Source of the DNA: Ignavibacteriales bacterium
GTDB lineage: Bacteria; Bacteroidota; Ignavibacteria; T3Sed10-11
DNA: 64,000 bases
Reading direction: 5' to 3'
Assembly (NCBI GenBank): GCA_003568415.1
Contig: PWXV01000324.1
Span: forward strand, 1 to 64,000
Shown piece after piece: positions 44,721 to 55,407 of the stretch. Both the position numbers and the translations under genes were made by a program. Position 1 is the stretch's first letter. The number at the start of each line of letters is the position of its first letter. Under the pieces are notes generated by a model. The model was not told the origin of the DNA and did no database searches. It saw only the letters and a program-made list of their open reading frames with translations.

Positions 44721-46553
44721 ATGAGTAACGGACATTTTGGTTCAGAATCACGTAAAAGAATATTTATAACGGTTATTGTCGTTGTCTTGCTGGTTTTGAT
44801 CGGACGGTTGTATCAATTGCAGCTCGTCTATCAGGATGAGTGGGGTAAGAAGTCTCGCGAGAACAGTGTACGCACCGTTTTACAGGAGCCGGTGCGCGGA
44901 TTAATGTATGATCGTCGCGGACGACTCATTGTAGATAATCGTCCGTCGTATGCTGTTACGCTAACACCAAATGAGTTCCGGTCGGATATGATAGCCGAGC
45001 TTGCCTTCATACTCGATCTTGATGAAGAGGTTCTCTCCAATCGAATTCAACGTGCCCGCCGATGGTCAAGATTTGTGCCGAGTAAAATTAAACGGGACGT
45101 CGATTATGATGTGATCGTCCACCTTGAAGAATTTCGTGAACGGTATCCAGGAGTGGATTATGTGGTCGAGGCGAAACGTCATTACAATTCACGAGCACGT
45201 ATGTCGCATATACTCGGATACACAAAAGAGATTTCCGATCGGCAGCTTGCACGGCAACCCGATATCTACCGTCCCGGCGATGTGATCGGCTCATCGGGTA
45301 TCGAAGCCGCTTATGAAAATGTACTTCGTGGTGAACGGGGATATAATTATATTGTTGTTAATGCCCGTGGTCAGTTTGTTGCAGATTATTCGGATGGACA
45401 GAAAAACGTGCCCTCCCGTGAAGGTTCCGATTTATTCTTAACCATCGATGCTGAACTGCAGGCATATGCCGAAGAACTTCTGGAGGATCGGTCGGGATCA
45501 ATTGTAGCCATTGATCCGGAAACAGGCGGTATTCTGGCACTGGTGAGTAAACCTGATTATGATCTTTCATATTTCAGCGGGGTGACCCCGCCGGATGTAT
45601 GGCAACAATTAAATGCCGATACAACTCAACCATTATTTAACAGGGCAGCATCCTCCATATATCCACCGGGATCAACGTACAAATTAGTGCTTGCTGCAGC
45701 GGCGCTTGAAGATGGTATTATTAATGAACGATGGACCGCAAGCTGTCCCGGTTGGTACCGTTTCGGTAACAGGGTATTCAGATGTCATCGAGCCGAAGGC
45801 CACGGAAGTGTAAATGTTGTTGAAGCTATCCAGAAATCGTGTAACGTTTTCTTTTATCAATTAATGTTGAAGGTTGGTTTCGATCGCTGGTCAAATTACG
45901 GCAGGCTTTTTGGGTTCGGTCAGAGAACAGGCGTCGGTAGTTTTGAAGAAACCGGCGGTATTTTACCAACAACTGATTATTACAACCGGATTTACGGTGT
46001 CGGACAATGGACGCGGGGTAACCTCATCAGTCTGGCAATCGGGCAGGGAGAGCTAAGCGTAACACCGATGCAGATGGCAGTCTATGCAATGCTGCTTGCG
46101 AATGAAGGCAACTACCACCAGCCACATATGGTAAGTCACATCTATGATTTCAAATCCAGGAATATTTTTGAGCTTCCGTATGAAACCAACCAGGTTCAAT
46201 TATCAAAATCTACCTGGGATATTTTACGCCGGAGTATGAATCTGGTAGTTGATTATGACGGCGGTACGGGGCGCGGCGCTCAGGTTCGTGGAGTGTCTTC
46301 GGCCGGAAAGACCGGAACATCACAAAATCCCCACGGTGAAAATCACGCCTGGTATATTGGATTTGCGCCGTATGATAATCCGAAGATTGCCGTGGCCGTA
46401 GTCATTGAAAATATCGGAGGCGGTGGTAGATACGCTGCTCCGGTTGCCGGTCGTTTGATTGAACGGTACTTGCAGGGTACGATCGTTCGCGATCGACCGC
46501 ACCGCACCGTCCCGGTCATAGATGATTCACAAACAGAGGGAGATGAGGAGTGA
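44721..46553 (+). CDS. mrdA: Penicillin-binding protein 2 (peptidoglycan transpeptidase)
   Basis: 610 aa from ATG 44721; a GTG two codons earlier is also possible. A membrane anchor (about 15-35) precedes the dimerisation domain and the transpeptidase domain. Active-site motifs are S318-T-Y-K321 (SxxK), SCN in QKSCNVFF, and KTG in AGKTGTSQNP. It cross-links side-wall peptidoglycan together with RodA. The stop overlaps the rodA start by one base. Confidence 0.96.
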   Translation: MSNGHFGSESRKRIFITVIVVVLLVLIGRLYQLQLVYQDEWGKKSRENSVRTVLQEPVRGLMYDRRGRLIVDNRPSYAVTLTPNEFRSDMIAELAFILDLDEEVLSNRIQRARRWSRFVPSKIKRDVDYDVIVHLEEFRERYPGVDYVVEAKRHYNSRARMSHILGYTKEISDRQLARQPDIYRPGDVIGSSGIEAAYENVLRGERGYNYIVVNARGQFVADYSDGQKNVPSREGSDLFLTIDAELQAYAEELLEDRSGSIVAIDPETGGILALVSKPDYDLSYFSGVTPPDVWQQLNADTTQPLFNRAASSIYPPGSTYKLVLAAAALEDGIINERWTASCPGWYRFGNRVFRCHRAEGHGSVNVVEAIQKSCNVFFYQLMLKVGFDRWSNYGRLFGFGQRTGVGSFEETGGILPTTDYYNRIYGVGQWTRGNLISLAIGQGELSVTPMQMAVYAMLLANEGNYHQPHMVSHIYDFKSRNIFELPYETNQVQLSKSTWDILRRSMNLVVDYDGGTGRGAQVRGVSSAGKTGTSQNPHGENHAWYIGFAPYDNPKIAVAVVIENIGGGGRYAAPVAGRLIERYLQGTIVRDRPHRTVPVIDDSQTEGDEE

Positions 46554-47794
46554 TGGGATTGACTCGAGACAACATAAAAGTGACAAACGGCTCTTCTGTT
46601 GACGGTATTCTTATTTTCTGTACCTTGCTCCTTACCGCAATCGGACTTGCATCAATATACAGTGCAACATATGATGCCGGCTCATCAATATATTTTCAAC
46701 GACAGTTAATCTGGGCTATACTTGGTACAGCAGGTATGATTACGATGCTGTTTGTATCCCCCCGTACCGTCGAAACGATTGCAGTGATTGCTCACATAAT
46801 TATGCTCTGTATTCTTGCTATGGTGCCGTTTATCGGGAAAACCGTTGCAGGGACTACTGCATGGATCGACCTTGGACCGTTTAATTTTCAACCATCGGAA
46901 GTTGCAAAAATAACAACAATACTTGTTCTTGCGCTTTACTTATCAAAAAACAATACAACTGTGAAGTCGTTCAAAACACTCGCAACTGCCGGCCTTATTG
47001 TCGCAATTCCAATGGGACTCGTTTTATTACAGGCAGATGTAGGAACATCGTTAATATTCTTCCTGATGTATATACCGGTTGTTTATTGGGCAGGTGCATC
47101 ACCGTTTGTAGTGCTTGTTCTGACTGCTCCGTTCATTATCGGCCTTGCTGCACTTATCGGCGCAACAGCTTTGCTTGTTGCCCTTGGCCTGTTACTAATT
47201 GCCCTTTTTCTGTTGCGTGAAAATGGTTTCTTATCGGCTATAGTTTTTGGATTAAATTCAGCGATTGCAGTTTCAATTCAGTTTTTCTATGAACGACTCG
47301 CACCGCACCAGCAAAGCCGCATTGCAAACTTCATAGAACCGGGCAGTGATCCGCTTGGAGTGGGTTATAATGTAATTCAATCAAAAGTGGCTATTGGGTC
47401 GGGGGGATTGGCCGGGAAGGGCTTTTTAAATGGTACACAAACTCAATTGAATTTTATTCCTGCCCAATGGACGGATTTTATATTTTGTGTGCCGGGTGAA
47501 GAGTTTGGCTTTATTGGAGCATCGTTGGTTTTAATACTACTCGGCATTGTTTTTATCCGCGGGGTAAGAATTGCTTCTATCGTTAAAAGTAAATTTGCAA
47601 GTCTTGTTGCAGTAGGCTTTATCGGCATTCTCTTTTTTCATACCGTTATTAATATTGGAATGACCATCGGTTTGACTCCGGTCATCGGCATTCCTCTTCC
47701 GTTTCTGAGCTACGGTGGATCGGCGCTTTTTTCAAAGTTGATCATGATCGGTTTGCTCAGTTCGTTTTACGCTAACCGCAAAGAATACACATAA
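46553..47794 (+). CDS. rodA: Peptidoglycan glycosyltransferase RodA
   Basis: 413 aa from ATG 46553 (TGATG overlap with mrdA). About ten membrane helices; SEDS-family marks are DLGPFNFQPSEVAKI, QADVGTSLIFF, QSKVAIGSGGLAGKGFLNGTQ and the C-terminal GIPLPFLSYGGSALF. It polymerises lipid II with PBP2. A slightly longer than usual central loop (about residues 180-245) is hydrophobic and may be one added helix pair. Last gene of the rod-shape set. Confidence 0.95.
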   Translation: MGLTRDNIKVTNGSSVDGILIFCTLLLTAIGLASIYSATYDAGSSIYFQRQLIWAILGTAGMITMLFVSPRTVETIAVIAHIIMLCILAMVPFIGKTVAGTTAWIDLGPFNFQPSEVAKITTILVLALYLSKNNTTVKSFKTLATAGLIVAIPMGLVLLQADVGTSLIFFLMYIPVVYWAGASPFVVLVLTAPFIIGLAALIGATALLVALGLLLIALFLLRENGFLSAIVFGLNSAIAVSIQFFYERLAPHQQSRIANFIEPGSDPLGVGYNVIQSKVAIGSGGLAGKGFLNGTQTQLNFIPAQWTDFIFCVPGEEFGFIGASLVLILLGIVFIRGVRIASIVKSKFASLVAVGFIGILFFHTVINIGMTIGLTPVIGIPLPFLSYGGSALFSKLIMIGLLSSFYANRKEYT

Positions 47795-47811
47795 TTTATA
47801 GGAATACTACT

Positions 47812-50292
47812 ATGGCGAAACGAGCGCAACGGTCCCGTCCTGCTAAAAAATCAAATCAAAAATCTCATCCGTTACGGTTACCACCCCATGAACTACGTTG
47901 GCGCTGGTCAGATAAGGATATTTCAGTTACCTCGACTGACGATGCAAAATCTTCAACCGATATTATCGGACAGGAACGGGCACTGAAATCTCTTCGTATC
48001 GGTCTTGAAATGAAACATTTTGGCTATAATGTTTTTGTTACCGGATTAACCGGTACCGGCCGTACCACGACCATTAAACGTATGTTGAAAGAGTTTGAAA
48101 ATAACAATCAGCATCTTGAAGATATCTGTTATGTGTATAACTTTCACGATGCCGACCGACCGCTGATGATTCGTTTGCCGGCAGGACAGGGGAAATCTTT
48201 TGAAAAGGATATGAACGACTTCGTAGCAGATTTACAGAAGACGATCCCCACAGTTCTGGAAGGAAAACGGTTTCAGGAAAAACGGAAGGAGACAATCGAA
48301 CACTTTCAAGGCCGCCAGAGAACAATTTTACGGGACTTTGAGAAAAAAGTAAGAGACCGCGGATTTGAGATGATACAGGTTCAGGTGGGGGCTATGGTCA
48401 GACCCGAGATAGCACCGGTAATCGAAGAAAAACCCATCGCAATGGATCAACTCGACGGACTTGTGAAGGAAGGGAAAATAAGTCAGGACGATCTTAAGAA
48501 ATATCAGGAACAGTATTCTAATCTTGTTGCGCAGATGGAAACTGTTTTCAGGGAAATGAAAAACATTGAACGGAAAGCCCGGGAAGCGCTCGATAAACTC
48601 GACGAGCAATTTATTCTGCCGATTGTAAAGGATGCCGTCTCCGAAATTGCCACAAAATATAAGAATGAAAAGATATCACGTTATCTCGATGATGTTTGTA
48701 AGAGTGTGATGGAAAATCTTGATCGTTTTCGGAAAGACGAACAACAATCACAACAGATGCCCTTCCAGATACAACAACAGGATGATACGTTTACTGAGTA
48801 TAAAGTGAACGTGGTTGTCGATAACTCCGAACAGGAAAATATTCCTATGATCGTTGAAACAAATCCAAAATACCGGAGCCTGTTTGGAACGATCGATCGT
48901 TCGTTTGATCCACGAGGAATGTGGAAAACCGATTTCACTCAGATTAAGGCAGGTTCTTTGTTGAAGGCAAATGGGGGGTATCTCGTACTCAATGCTCTGG
49001 ATACGCTGATCGAACCCGGTGTCTGGCAGGATTTGAAAAGAACTCTGCGTACGAATCTTGTCGACGTTCAGTCGTATGAACCGTGGTTCTTTACATCGAG
49101 CGGTTTAAAGCCCGAACCAATAGAAATTGATGTTAAAGTAATAATGATCGGCGATGCGTTTCTTTATCATTTATTGTATGATAGAGATGAGGATTTTAAA
49201 AAGATATTTAAAATACGTGCCGACTTCGATGTTGAAATGGAGCGGACTGAAGAACATATCGGTAATTACAGCGCTTTTATAAAAATGCTATGTGAAGATG
49301 AGAAAATTCTAAAATTCGAGCAGGATGCTATCGGTGAAGTGGTTGAATTCGGTGTCCGGACTGCCGGGCGCAAGAAAAAACTATCGACTCGTTTTAATGT
49401 TATAGCAGATATTATCCGTGAAGCGAATTACTGGGCAAAAAAAGAGAATGCTTCATCCGTTAACGGTACACACGTTGAGCGTGCAATTGAAGAGCGTATT
49501 GATCGGGTTCGTCTTGTTGAATCCAAGATTCAGGAACTGATTGAAGAAGGCACGTTGATGATAGAAACCGATGGTGAAGTGATCGGTCAGGTTAACGGGC
49601 TTGCTGTATACGATCTCGGTGAACATGCGTTCGGTAAACCAACAAGAATAACGGCAAAAACTTCAATCGGAAAAGGTAATATTCTAAATATCGAACGTGA
49701 AGCGGATCTCAGCGGACGGGTCCACCGTAAAGGGGTTGCGATCCTAACCGGTTACCTCCACTGGATGTTCTCACAGGACAAACCGCTTGCCTTCAATGCC
49801 AGCATTTGTTTTGAGCAGTCATACTCCGGTGTAGATGGCGACAGTGCATCATCAACTGAAATCTATGCTATCCTGTCGAGTCTTGCTGAACTCCCGATCA
49901 AACAAAATATTGCTGTAACGGGCTCGGTTAATCAAAAAGGTGAGATTCAACCGATTGGTGGTGTGAATATGAAAATTGAAGGATTTTTCGATGTTTGTAA
50001 AATGCGCGGTTTAACGGGCGATCAGGGAGTGATTATCCCGCATCAGAATGTACAGAATCTTATGTTAAGAAAAGATGTGATCGAAGCGGTTGAGAAAAGG
50101 AAGTTTCACATCTTCGCCATCAAAACCGTCGAAGAAGGAATTGAACTACTCACCGGGGTAAAAGCCGGTAAACGTACGCGTACCGGAAAATTTGAGGCCA
50201 GAAGTATTTTCGGCCGTGTTGATCATAAGTTACAGGAATATGCAAAACGAGTACGTGGTGCGATGAGACGTGTTGACCGGGAGAGTAATTAA
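47812..50292 (+). CDS. Lon-related ATP-dependent protease (COG1067 type)
   Basis: 826 aa. Not classical Lon: it belongs to the YcbZ/LonB-like group with an N-terminal AAA-type region, a long coiled-coil insertion (about 130-320) and a C-terminal Lon protease domain. The P-loop reads GLTGTGRT (78-85), Arg84 in place of the Walker lysine. The Ser-Lys dyad is intact, S678 in DGDSASS and K721 in GGVNMKIEGFF. The AAA part also has WKTDFTQIKAGSLLKANGGYLVLN. Role in this family is poorly known; protein quality control is likely. It follows rodA by 17 bases and converges on dnaX. Confidence 0.88.
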   Translation: MAKRAQRSRPAKKSNQKSHPLRLPPHELRWRWSDKDISVTSTDDAKSSTDIIGQERALKSLRIGLEMKHFGYNVFVTGLTGTGRTTTIKRMLKEFENNNQHLEDICYVYNFHDADRPLMIRLPAGQGKSFEKDMNDFVADLQKTIPTVLEGKRFQEKRKETIEHFQGRQRTILRDFEKKVRDRGFEMIQVQVGAMVRPEIAPVIEEKPIAMDQLDGLVKEGKISQDDLKKYQEQYSNLVAQMETVFREMKNIERKAREALDKLDEQFILPIVKDAVSEIATKYKNEKISRYLDDVCKSVMENLDRFRKDEQQSQQMPFQIQQQDDTFTEYKVNVVVDNSEQENIPMIVETNPKYRSLFGTIDRSFDPRGMWKTDFTQIKAGSLLKANGGYLVLNALDTLIEPGVWQDLKRTLRTNLVDVQSYEPWFFTSSGLKPEPIEIDVKVIMIGDAFLYHLLYDRDEDFKKIFKIRADFDVEMERTEEHIGNYSAFIKMLCEDEKILKFEQDAIGEVVEFGVRTAGRKKKLSTRFNVIADIIREANYWAKKENASSVNGTHVERAIEERIDRVRLVESKIQELIEEGTLMIETDGEVIGQVNGLAVYDLGEHAFGKPTRITAKTSIGKGNILNIEREADLSGRVHRKGVAILTGYLHWMFSQDKPLAFNASICFEQSYSGVDGDSASSTEIYAILSSLAELPIKQNIAVTGSVNQKGEIQPIGGVNMKIEGFFDVCKMRGLTGDQGVIIPHQNVQNLMLRKDVIEAVEKRKFHIFAIKTVEEGIELLTGVKAGKRTRTGKFEARSIFGRVDHKLQEYAKRVRGAMRRVDRESN

Positions 50293-50312
50293 TTTGTATT
50301 GAGAAAATGACA

Positions 50313-51974
50313 CTACATCGGTTCTGCACCTAATTCCCGCCGCATTGTCTCAATAACGGGATGCTCTTTATTTTTTTCACCGTTTGTACTTTTGTTATCC
50401 CGTCTTATCTTATCTTTCTCTATCTGGAATGAGGTCGGTATCCCGAAAACCCGCTCGGATATTTTACTTAAATAATCCTTATTTCGCCGGAGTGTGTTGA
50501 GTTGAAAATCATTTTCGCAGGATAGTTGTAAACATCCGTTATCTACATCGACAAGTGCCGATTGGCTGAGAATAGAACCCAGGTTAATTCGGGATGTCTT
50601 AACAGCAGTAACGAATTCATTCCAGCGCGCAAATGCCTCCTCAGCGGATATTGATTTAGGTGTGTCAGATGGTTGCACAGGTTTCTGGGGAGGCTGTTCC
50701 CGAACTACGTTCGTAACGGGTGAGGGAGGCGATTGTTTGCTAACCGGCGATGTATTTGTCGTACCATTAGTGGTAGTGGTTTGCCAGCCTGCATGAGCAC
50801 TTCCCCGAATTGGGATGCCGCCATCATCAGTCACGTTGTTTTTTTTTAATTCATCCAGACGGTTAATCAACGTTTGCATATCCGCGGTTTTTTCCATTTT
50901 AATCAATTCGATAATACCGCTTTCCAGCCGGATTCGCGGCTGTGAACTATACCGAAGATCCTTGTGCAATTCGATAATTGCCCGGAGATACCGTATGAGA
51001 TCGACATCGTTGAAGTGCCTGGCTTCTTCCTGATACCGTTTACGGTATTCGGCAGATGTTTCTATCAAATCTGATGAATTTGTTGTAGTAATGGTGAGCA
51101 GATTCCGGACATGTTCTGCAAGACCGGCCAGGAATTCACGCATATCGTATCCATTATCCACAATACGGGCGATAAGCTGGAGCCCGCGTTTTGTATCACG
51201 GTTACGGAGTATATCGGTTACATCGAAATACAGATCCTGATCAACTATATTCAGCGTTTCAAGTACCAGCGCTGCAGTAACATTGGTGCCTGAAAATGCG
51301 ACAACCTGATCGAAGATGCTTTGTGCATCCCGCATAGATCCGTCGCCCTTCTTTGCAATGTATAGCAACGCATCGTCTTCGATGGTAATGTTTTCTTCTT
51401 TCGCAATTAACCGAAGACGCTCTATAATATCATTAATTGCGATGCGCCTGAAATCGAATCGTTGACAGCGTGAAAGGATTGTGGGTGGTACTTTGTGTAC
51501 TTCGGTTGTCGCAAAAACAAACAGAACATGTGACGGCGGTTCCTCGAGAGTTTTTAAAAGTGCATTGAATGCCTCTTTGGTAAGCATATGCACTTCGTCG
51601 ATGATGTACACTTTATATTTTGATTTTGCCGGTGCATAGCGTACCGCTTCACGCAGATTTCGTATTTCCTCAACGCCGCGGTTTGAAGCACCGTCTATCT
51701 CAAAGACATCGACATTCCTTCCGCTGCTGATTTCCTGGCACGATTCGCATTCGTTGCATGGAGTACCATCCACCGGTTTGGCACAATTTAATACGCGGGC
51801 GAGTATCCGGGCAACGGTAGTCTTACCGACACCGCGCGGGCCGCTGAAGATGTAGGCATGGCCGAGCCGGTTCTGCTGGATGGCATTCTTTAATGTTAAA
51901 CTAACATGTTGTTGTCCGACAACGTCTTCGAATGTTGTCGGCCGCCATTTTCGAGCTGTTACGATGTAGGTCAT
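50313..51974 (-). CDS. dnaX: DNA polymerase III subunits gamma and tau
   Basis: 553 aa. Clamp-loader ATPase: Walker A GPRGVGKT (45-52, K51), four zinc cysteines C64, C73, C76, C79, Walker B region IIDEVHML and the sensor SRCQRFDFRRI. Domain III follows (about 225-365), then a low-complexity Pro/Thr/Ser linker (about 385-440) and a tau-like C-terminal domain (about 440-540). No clear frameshift slippery site stands out. First described start is ATG 51974. The Usp gene ends upstream of it on the same strand by 27 bases. Confidence 0.95.
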   Translation of the reverse strand: MTYIVTARKWRPTTFEDVVGQQHVSLTLKNAIQQNRLGHAYIFSGPRGVGKTTVARILARVLNCAKPVDGTPCNECESCQEISSGRNVDVFEIDGASNRGVEEIRNLREAVRYAPAKSKYKVYIIDEVHMLTKEAFNALLKTLEEPPSHVLFVFATTEVHKVPPTILSRCQRFDFRRIAINDIIERLRLIAKEENITIEDDALLYIAKKGDGSMRDAQSIFDQVVAFSGTNVTAALVLETLNIVDQDLYFDVTDILRNRDTKRGLQLIARIVDNGYDMREFLAGLAEHVRNLLTITTTNSSDLIETSAEYRKRYQEEARHFNDVDLIRYLRAIIELHKDLRYSSQPRIRLESGIIELIKMEKTADMQTLINRLDELKKNNVTDDGGIPIRGSAHAGWQTTTTNGTTNTSPVSKQSPPSPVTNVVREQPPQKPVQPSDTPKSISAEEAFARWNEFVTAVKTSRINLGSILSQSALVDVDNGCLQLSCENDFQLNTLRRNKDYLSKISERVFGIPTSFQIEKDKIRRDNKSTNGEKNKEHPVIETMRRELGAEPM

Positions 51975-52001
51975 AGATAAAGATTTACTGAGTATTCAAT
52001 G

Positions 52002-52910
52002 TTACCGTGTCACGAGTATCGGGCAAGGTGCACTCTTGATCACCCTGTCGGTCGTGCTGCCGATGAGATAATCGGCGATTTCGTCGTGGCCGCGTGTTGA
52101 CATTACAATGAGATCATGTTTTTGCGATTGTGCTTGTTTTACTATTTGTGTGTGAGAGCTGCCCTCGGTAATGCTTGTTGCAACTTCGATTCCCGAAAGA
52201 TCGAATGATTGTAAGAAAGCTTCGAGCCGCGCCTGTATACGCGGCTTGATGTCGGGATCGAGCTGGAATATTGATTCTACCCCGGCGGCATAATATGCAG
52301 GATGAAACCGTACTTCAAGCGAATGCATCAGGTTAATTTTCGCATTGTATTCCTTTGCCAGTACTACTGCGTACTCCATTGCCTGCCGTGAGCTTTCTGA
52401 AAAATCTGTCGGCACCAGTATATTGTTAAATAAAAGCTCTTGTAAATCCGCATGCTTCGGTTTTTTTGTCACAAGCACGGGACAAGACGCGGTTTGAATG
52501 ACTTTTTCGGTAACGCTACCCAATAATACGTGTGCCACTCCTGACCGGCCATGCGTTGCCATCACAATCAGGTTAACGATATTATTCTTTGCATACCCGG
52601 TGATAACTTCGTGTGGTGAGATACCGCGTTCCATCACTTTTTCAATTGAAAGCTTCTTCGATGTTTCGTTTGCGTTTTCGATGATCTCATCACAATAATT
52701 GTTGGCTGATTCCTCGATGCTTTCATACAAGTCATCGGCCGATGAAAATGATTTTTGTGAACCGTACGGATCATATTCAAACATTGTAATTGCATGCAGT
52801 AATGTGATCTTCGATCCGAATTTACCGGCAATTTTATATGCATAGGGGAGTGCTTCTCTGGATGTATCGGAGAAGTCTATCGGTACCAGTATATGATCGA
52901 GAGGTATCAT
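52002..52910 (-). CDS. Universal stress protein with two UspA domains
   Basis: 302 aa made of two tandem UspA domains (about 1-145 and 155-302). Each ends with the ATP-binding pattern G-x2-G-x9-G-[ST]: ATHGRSGVAHVLLGSVTEKV in the first half and STRGHDEIADYLIGSTTDRV in the second. Tandem UspA proteins bind nucleotides and appear under growth arrest. Its start overlaps the lon stop by 4 bases (ATGA), so it is translationally coupled to a stress protease, which supports a stress role. Confidence 0.93.
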   Translation of the reverse strand: MIPLDHILVPIDFSDTSREALPYAYKIAGKFGSKITLLHAITMFEYDPYGSQKSFSSADDLYESIEESANNYCDEIIENANETSKKLSIEKVMERGISPHEVITGYAKNNIVNLIVMATHGRSGVAHVLLGSVTEKVIQTASCPVLVTKKPKHADLQELLFNNILVPTDFSESSRQAMEYAVVLAKEYNAKINLMHSLEVRFHPAYYAAGVESIFQLDPDIKPRIQARLEAFLQSFDLSGIEVATSITEGSSHTQIVKQAQSQKHDLIVMSTRGHDEIADYLIGSTTDRVIKSAPCPILVTR

Positions 52911-55336
52911 CGCTTCTTCTTTTTTGTTTTTGATGTATTTCGTTTTCTGGTCTTACCATTAGTAAACGTATGGTCGAGTGCCTCCAGTATAGTATTGACC
53001 GGAATAATTTGCAAGCCCGTTTTCACCCGTTCGGGTATTTCAACTAAATATTTTTCATTTTCTTTCGGAATAAGCACTTTTTTTATACGGTGACGTTTTG
53101 CAGCGAGAAGCTTTTCGGTTAAGCCGCCAACTGCAAGTACCTTGCCGCGTAATGTTATTTCGCCGGTCATCGCCACCTCGGGGTCGGTGCGGCGATTTGC
53201 AAGCGCTGAAATGACAGCCATTGTCATGGTTAGTCCAGCCGAGGGGCCGTCTTTCGGGATGGCACCCTCCGGGAGATGAATATGTATTTCTTTACCCTTG
53301 TAAAATTCAGGATGAATACCCAATGCTTCGGCATTTGACCGAATATAACTCAACGCTGCATGTGCCGATTCTTTCATCACATCGCCGAGTTTGCCGGTGA
53401 GATTTAAACGCTCTTTACCGTCCATAATAATTGCTTCGACATTCAACAGTTCGCCGCCTACACTTGTCCATGCAAGACCGGTCGCGATACCAATGCGGCG
53501 GGTTTCATCTTTTGGCCGTTGAACGTAGCGTGGCACGCCGAGATACGCCTCAACTTTTTTAGGATCGATGGATATCCTGGTAATTTTCCGTCGACCGTTA
53601 GATTGTCGTTTTGTAACAATATCTTTTGCGCTCTTGCGTACTAAGGATGCAATTTCCCGTTCGAGATTACGAACACCGGCCTCTTTGGTATACTCTTCAA
53701 TAACCTTGGAAATACTTTTATTATGTATTTTAATCTGCGATGTCTTCAGCCCGTGCATGCTAATTTGTTTGGGGATGATATGCCTTCGTGCAATTTCGAT
53801 TTTTTCGTGAGCAAGATATCCCGGTAGATCGATGATCTCCATTCTGTCCTGAAGCGGCAACGGTATCGCGTGCCGGTTGTTGGCAGTCGTTATGAAGAGT
53901 ACATTTGATAGATCGTAATCCACCTCAATGTAATGATCTGAAAACGTATGGTTCTGTTCGGGGTCAAGCACTTCGAGCAATGCCGATGCAGGATCACCAT
54001 GAAAATCGAATGTGAGTTTATCAACTTCGTCCAGAAGCATAACGGGATTGATAACACCGGCCCGTTTCATCGACTGGATGATCTTACCTGGCATCGAGCC
54101 GATATATGTTCTGCGATGACCGCGAATCTCAGCTTCATCGCGTATACCGCCGAGCGAGAATCGGACAAATTTACGGTTCAGAGCGCGGGCGATTGAACGA
54201 CCGAGCGATGTTTTGCCAACACCGGGTGGCCCAACAAAACAAAGAATCTGTCCGCGAATCTGTTTGACAAGATTAAGAACTGCAATATGCTCAATGATAC
54301 GGTCCTTCGGTTTATCAAGTCCGTAATGGTCTTCATCGAGAATTTTTTTAACGTGTTCGATATCTAGGTGATCTTCGGTACGTTCTTTCCATGGTATCGA
54401 AACCATCCAATCCAGATAATTGCGGCTCACGGTATATTCGGGCGACATCGTCGGTATCTTCTTCAGTTTATTCAGTTCTTCCTCTGCCTTTGCACGTGCT
54501 TCTTCCGGAAGTCCTGCTGCTTCTATCTCTTCACGAAGTTTTGCCAGTTCGGGTGTTGCTTCGTCATCGCCCAGTTCATTCTGGAGAATTTTTATCTGTT
54601 CCTGTATAAAGTATTTTCGTTGTGATTTTTGAATGTTGTCATGAACCTTGGTATCGATTTCCTGTTCGAGTTTCAGAATATCGATCTCACCGCTGAGAAT
54701 TCGTGAAAGTTCATAAAGTTGTTCCTGCAGTGAAGTTATTTTTAATAATCGCTGTTTAACTTCTACCGATTGTACTAAATTGGCTGCTATATAGTATAAT
54801 TTTTGGACCGGATCTTTAATGTTCTCGTACACAACCAGGACTTCGGATGGGATGTTCCGGCTTGATTTTACATAGTCGACAAACAGATTAGACAAATGAC
54901 GCATATGTGCATCGAGTTCGGTCGTCTCTTTAAAATCGGGCTGGATGATTTTTACTTCGGCTTCCATAAATTCTTCGTCCTGCCGAAGTTTTTTTGCGTG
55001 TGCCTGGATTGTTCCATCGACAAGGATCTTGATTAAACCATTCGGCAATTTAAGAATTTGTACAATGCGTGCAATGGTACCTTCGTGATATATGTCTTCA
55101 ATGCCGGGTTCCTCGACGGTTGGATCCTTCTGCGATGTGATAAAAATAAATTTTTCCTGCTCGAGGGCTTTGTATGCCGCTTTTAATGATGATTCACGTC
55201 CGACGAGCACGGGAAAAATCATATACGGAAATAAAACAACATCCCTGAGCGGTAATACCGGTAAATCGGTCGGGATTGACTCGGGTGATTTTATAATATC
55301 TTCTTGTTCCTGCTCTTTGGTCAAATTAAAATTCAT
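52907..55336 (-). CDS. lon: ATP-dependent protease Lon
   Basis: 809 aa, full length. N-terminal substrate domain (about 20-215), a coiled region, AAA domain with Walker A GPPGVGKT and Walker B VMLLDEVDKL, and the protease domain with dyad S699 (DGPSAG) and K742 (GGLTEK). Degrades misfolded and regulatory proteins. The C-terminus ends in a Lys-rich tail (KTRKRNTSKTKKKKR-like) not usual for Lon. A promoter lies at 55379-55407; no CIRCE element is seen. Confidence 0.97.
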   Translation of the reverse strand: MNFNLTKEQEQEDIIKSPESIPTDLPVLPLRDVVLFPYMIFPVLVGRESSLKAAYKALEQEKFIFITSQKDPTVEEPGIEDIYHEGTIARIVQILKLPNGLIKILVDGTIQAHAKKLRQDEEFMEAEVKIIQPDFKETTELDAHMRHLSNLFVDYVKSSRNIPSEVLVVYENIKDPVQKLYYIAANLVQSVEVKQRLLKITSLQEQLYELSRILSGEIDILKLEQEIDTKVHDNIQKSQRKYFIQEQIKILQNELGDDEATPELAKLREEIEAAGLPEEARAKAEEELNKLKKIPTMSPEYTVSRNYLDWMVSIPWKERTEDHLDIEHVKKILDEDHYGLDKPKDRIIEHIAVLNLVKQIRGQILCFVGPPGVGKTSLGRSIARALNRKFVRFSLGGIRDEAEIRGHRRTYIGSMPGKIIQSMKRAGVINPVMLLDEVDKLTFDFHGDPASALLEVLDPEQNHTFSDHYIEVDYDLSNVLFITTANNRHAIPLPLQDRMEIIDLPGYLAHEKIEIARRHIIPKQISMHGLKTSQIKIHNKSISKVIEEYTKEAGVRNLEREIASLVRKSAKDIVTKRQSNGRRKITRISIDPKKVEAYLGVPRYVQRPKDETRRIGIATGLAWTSVGGELLNVEAIIMDGKERLNLTGKLGDVMKESAHAALSYIRSNAEALGIHPEFYKGKEIHIHLPEGAIPKDGPSAGLTMTMAVISALANRRTDPEVAMTGEITLRGKVLAVGGLTEKLLAAKRHRIKKVLIPKENEKYLVEIPERVKTGLQIIPVNTILEALDHTFTNGKTRKRNTSKTKKKKR

Positions 55337-55378
55337 ATACTTTCTGGAGAAAATGAGGAAAATTATCCGTAAATAGTA

Positions 55379-55407
55379 AATATACTAAGATTCGAATGGT
55401 ATAGCAA
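55379..55407 (-). promoter_or_regulatory. lon: Candidate promoter of lon-usp
   Basis: On the minus strand TTGCTA (55407-55402), 17-base spacer, TATATT (55384-55379), about 43 bases upstream of the lon start. Confidence 0.55.
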
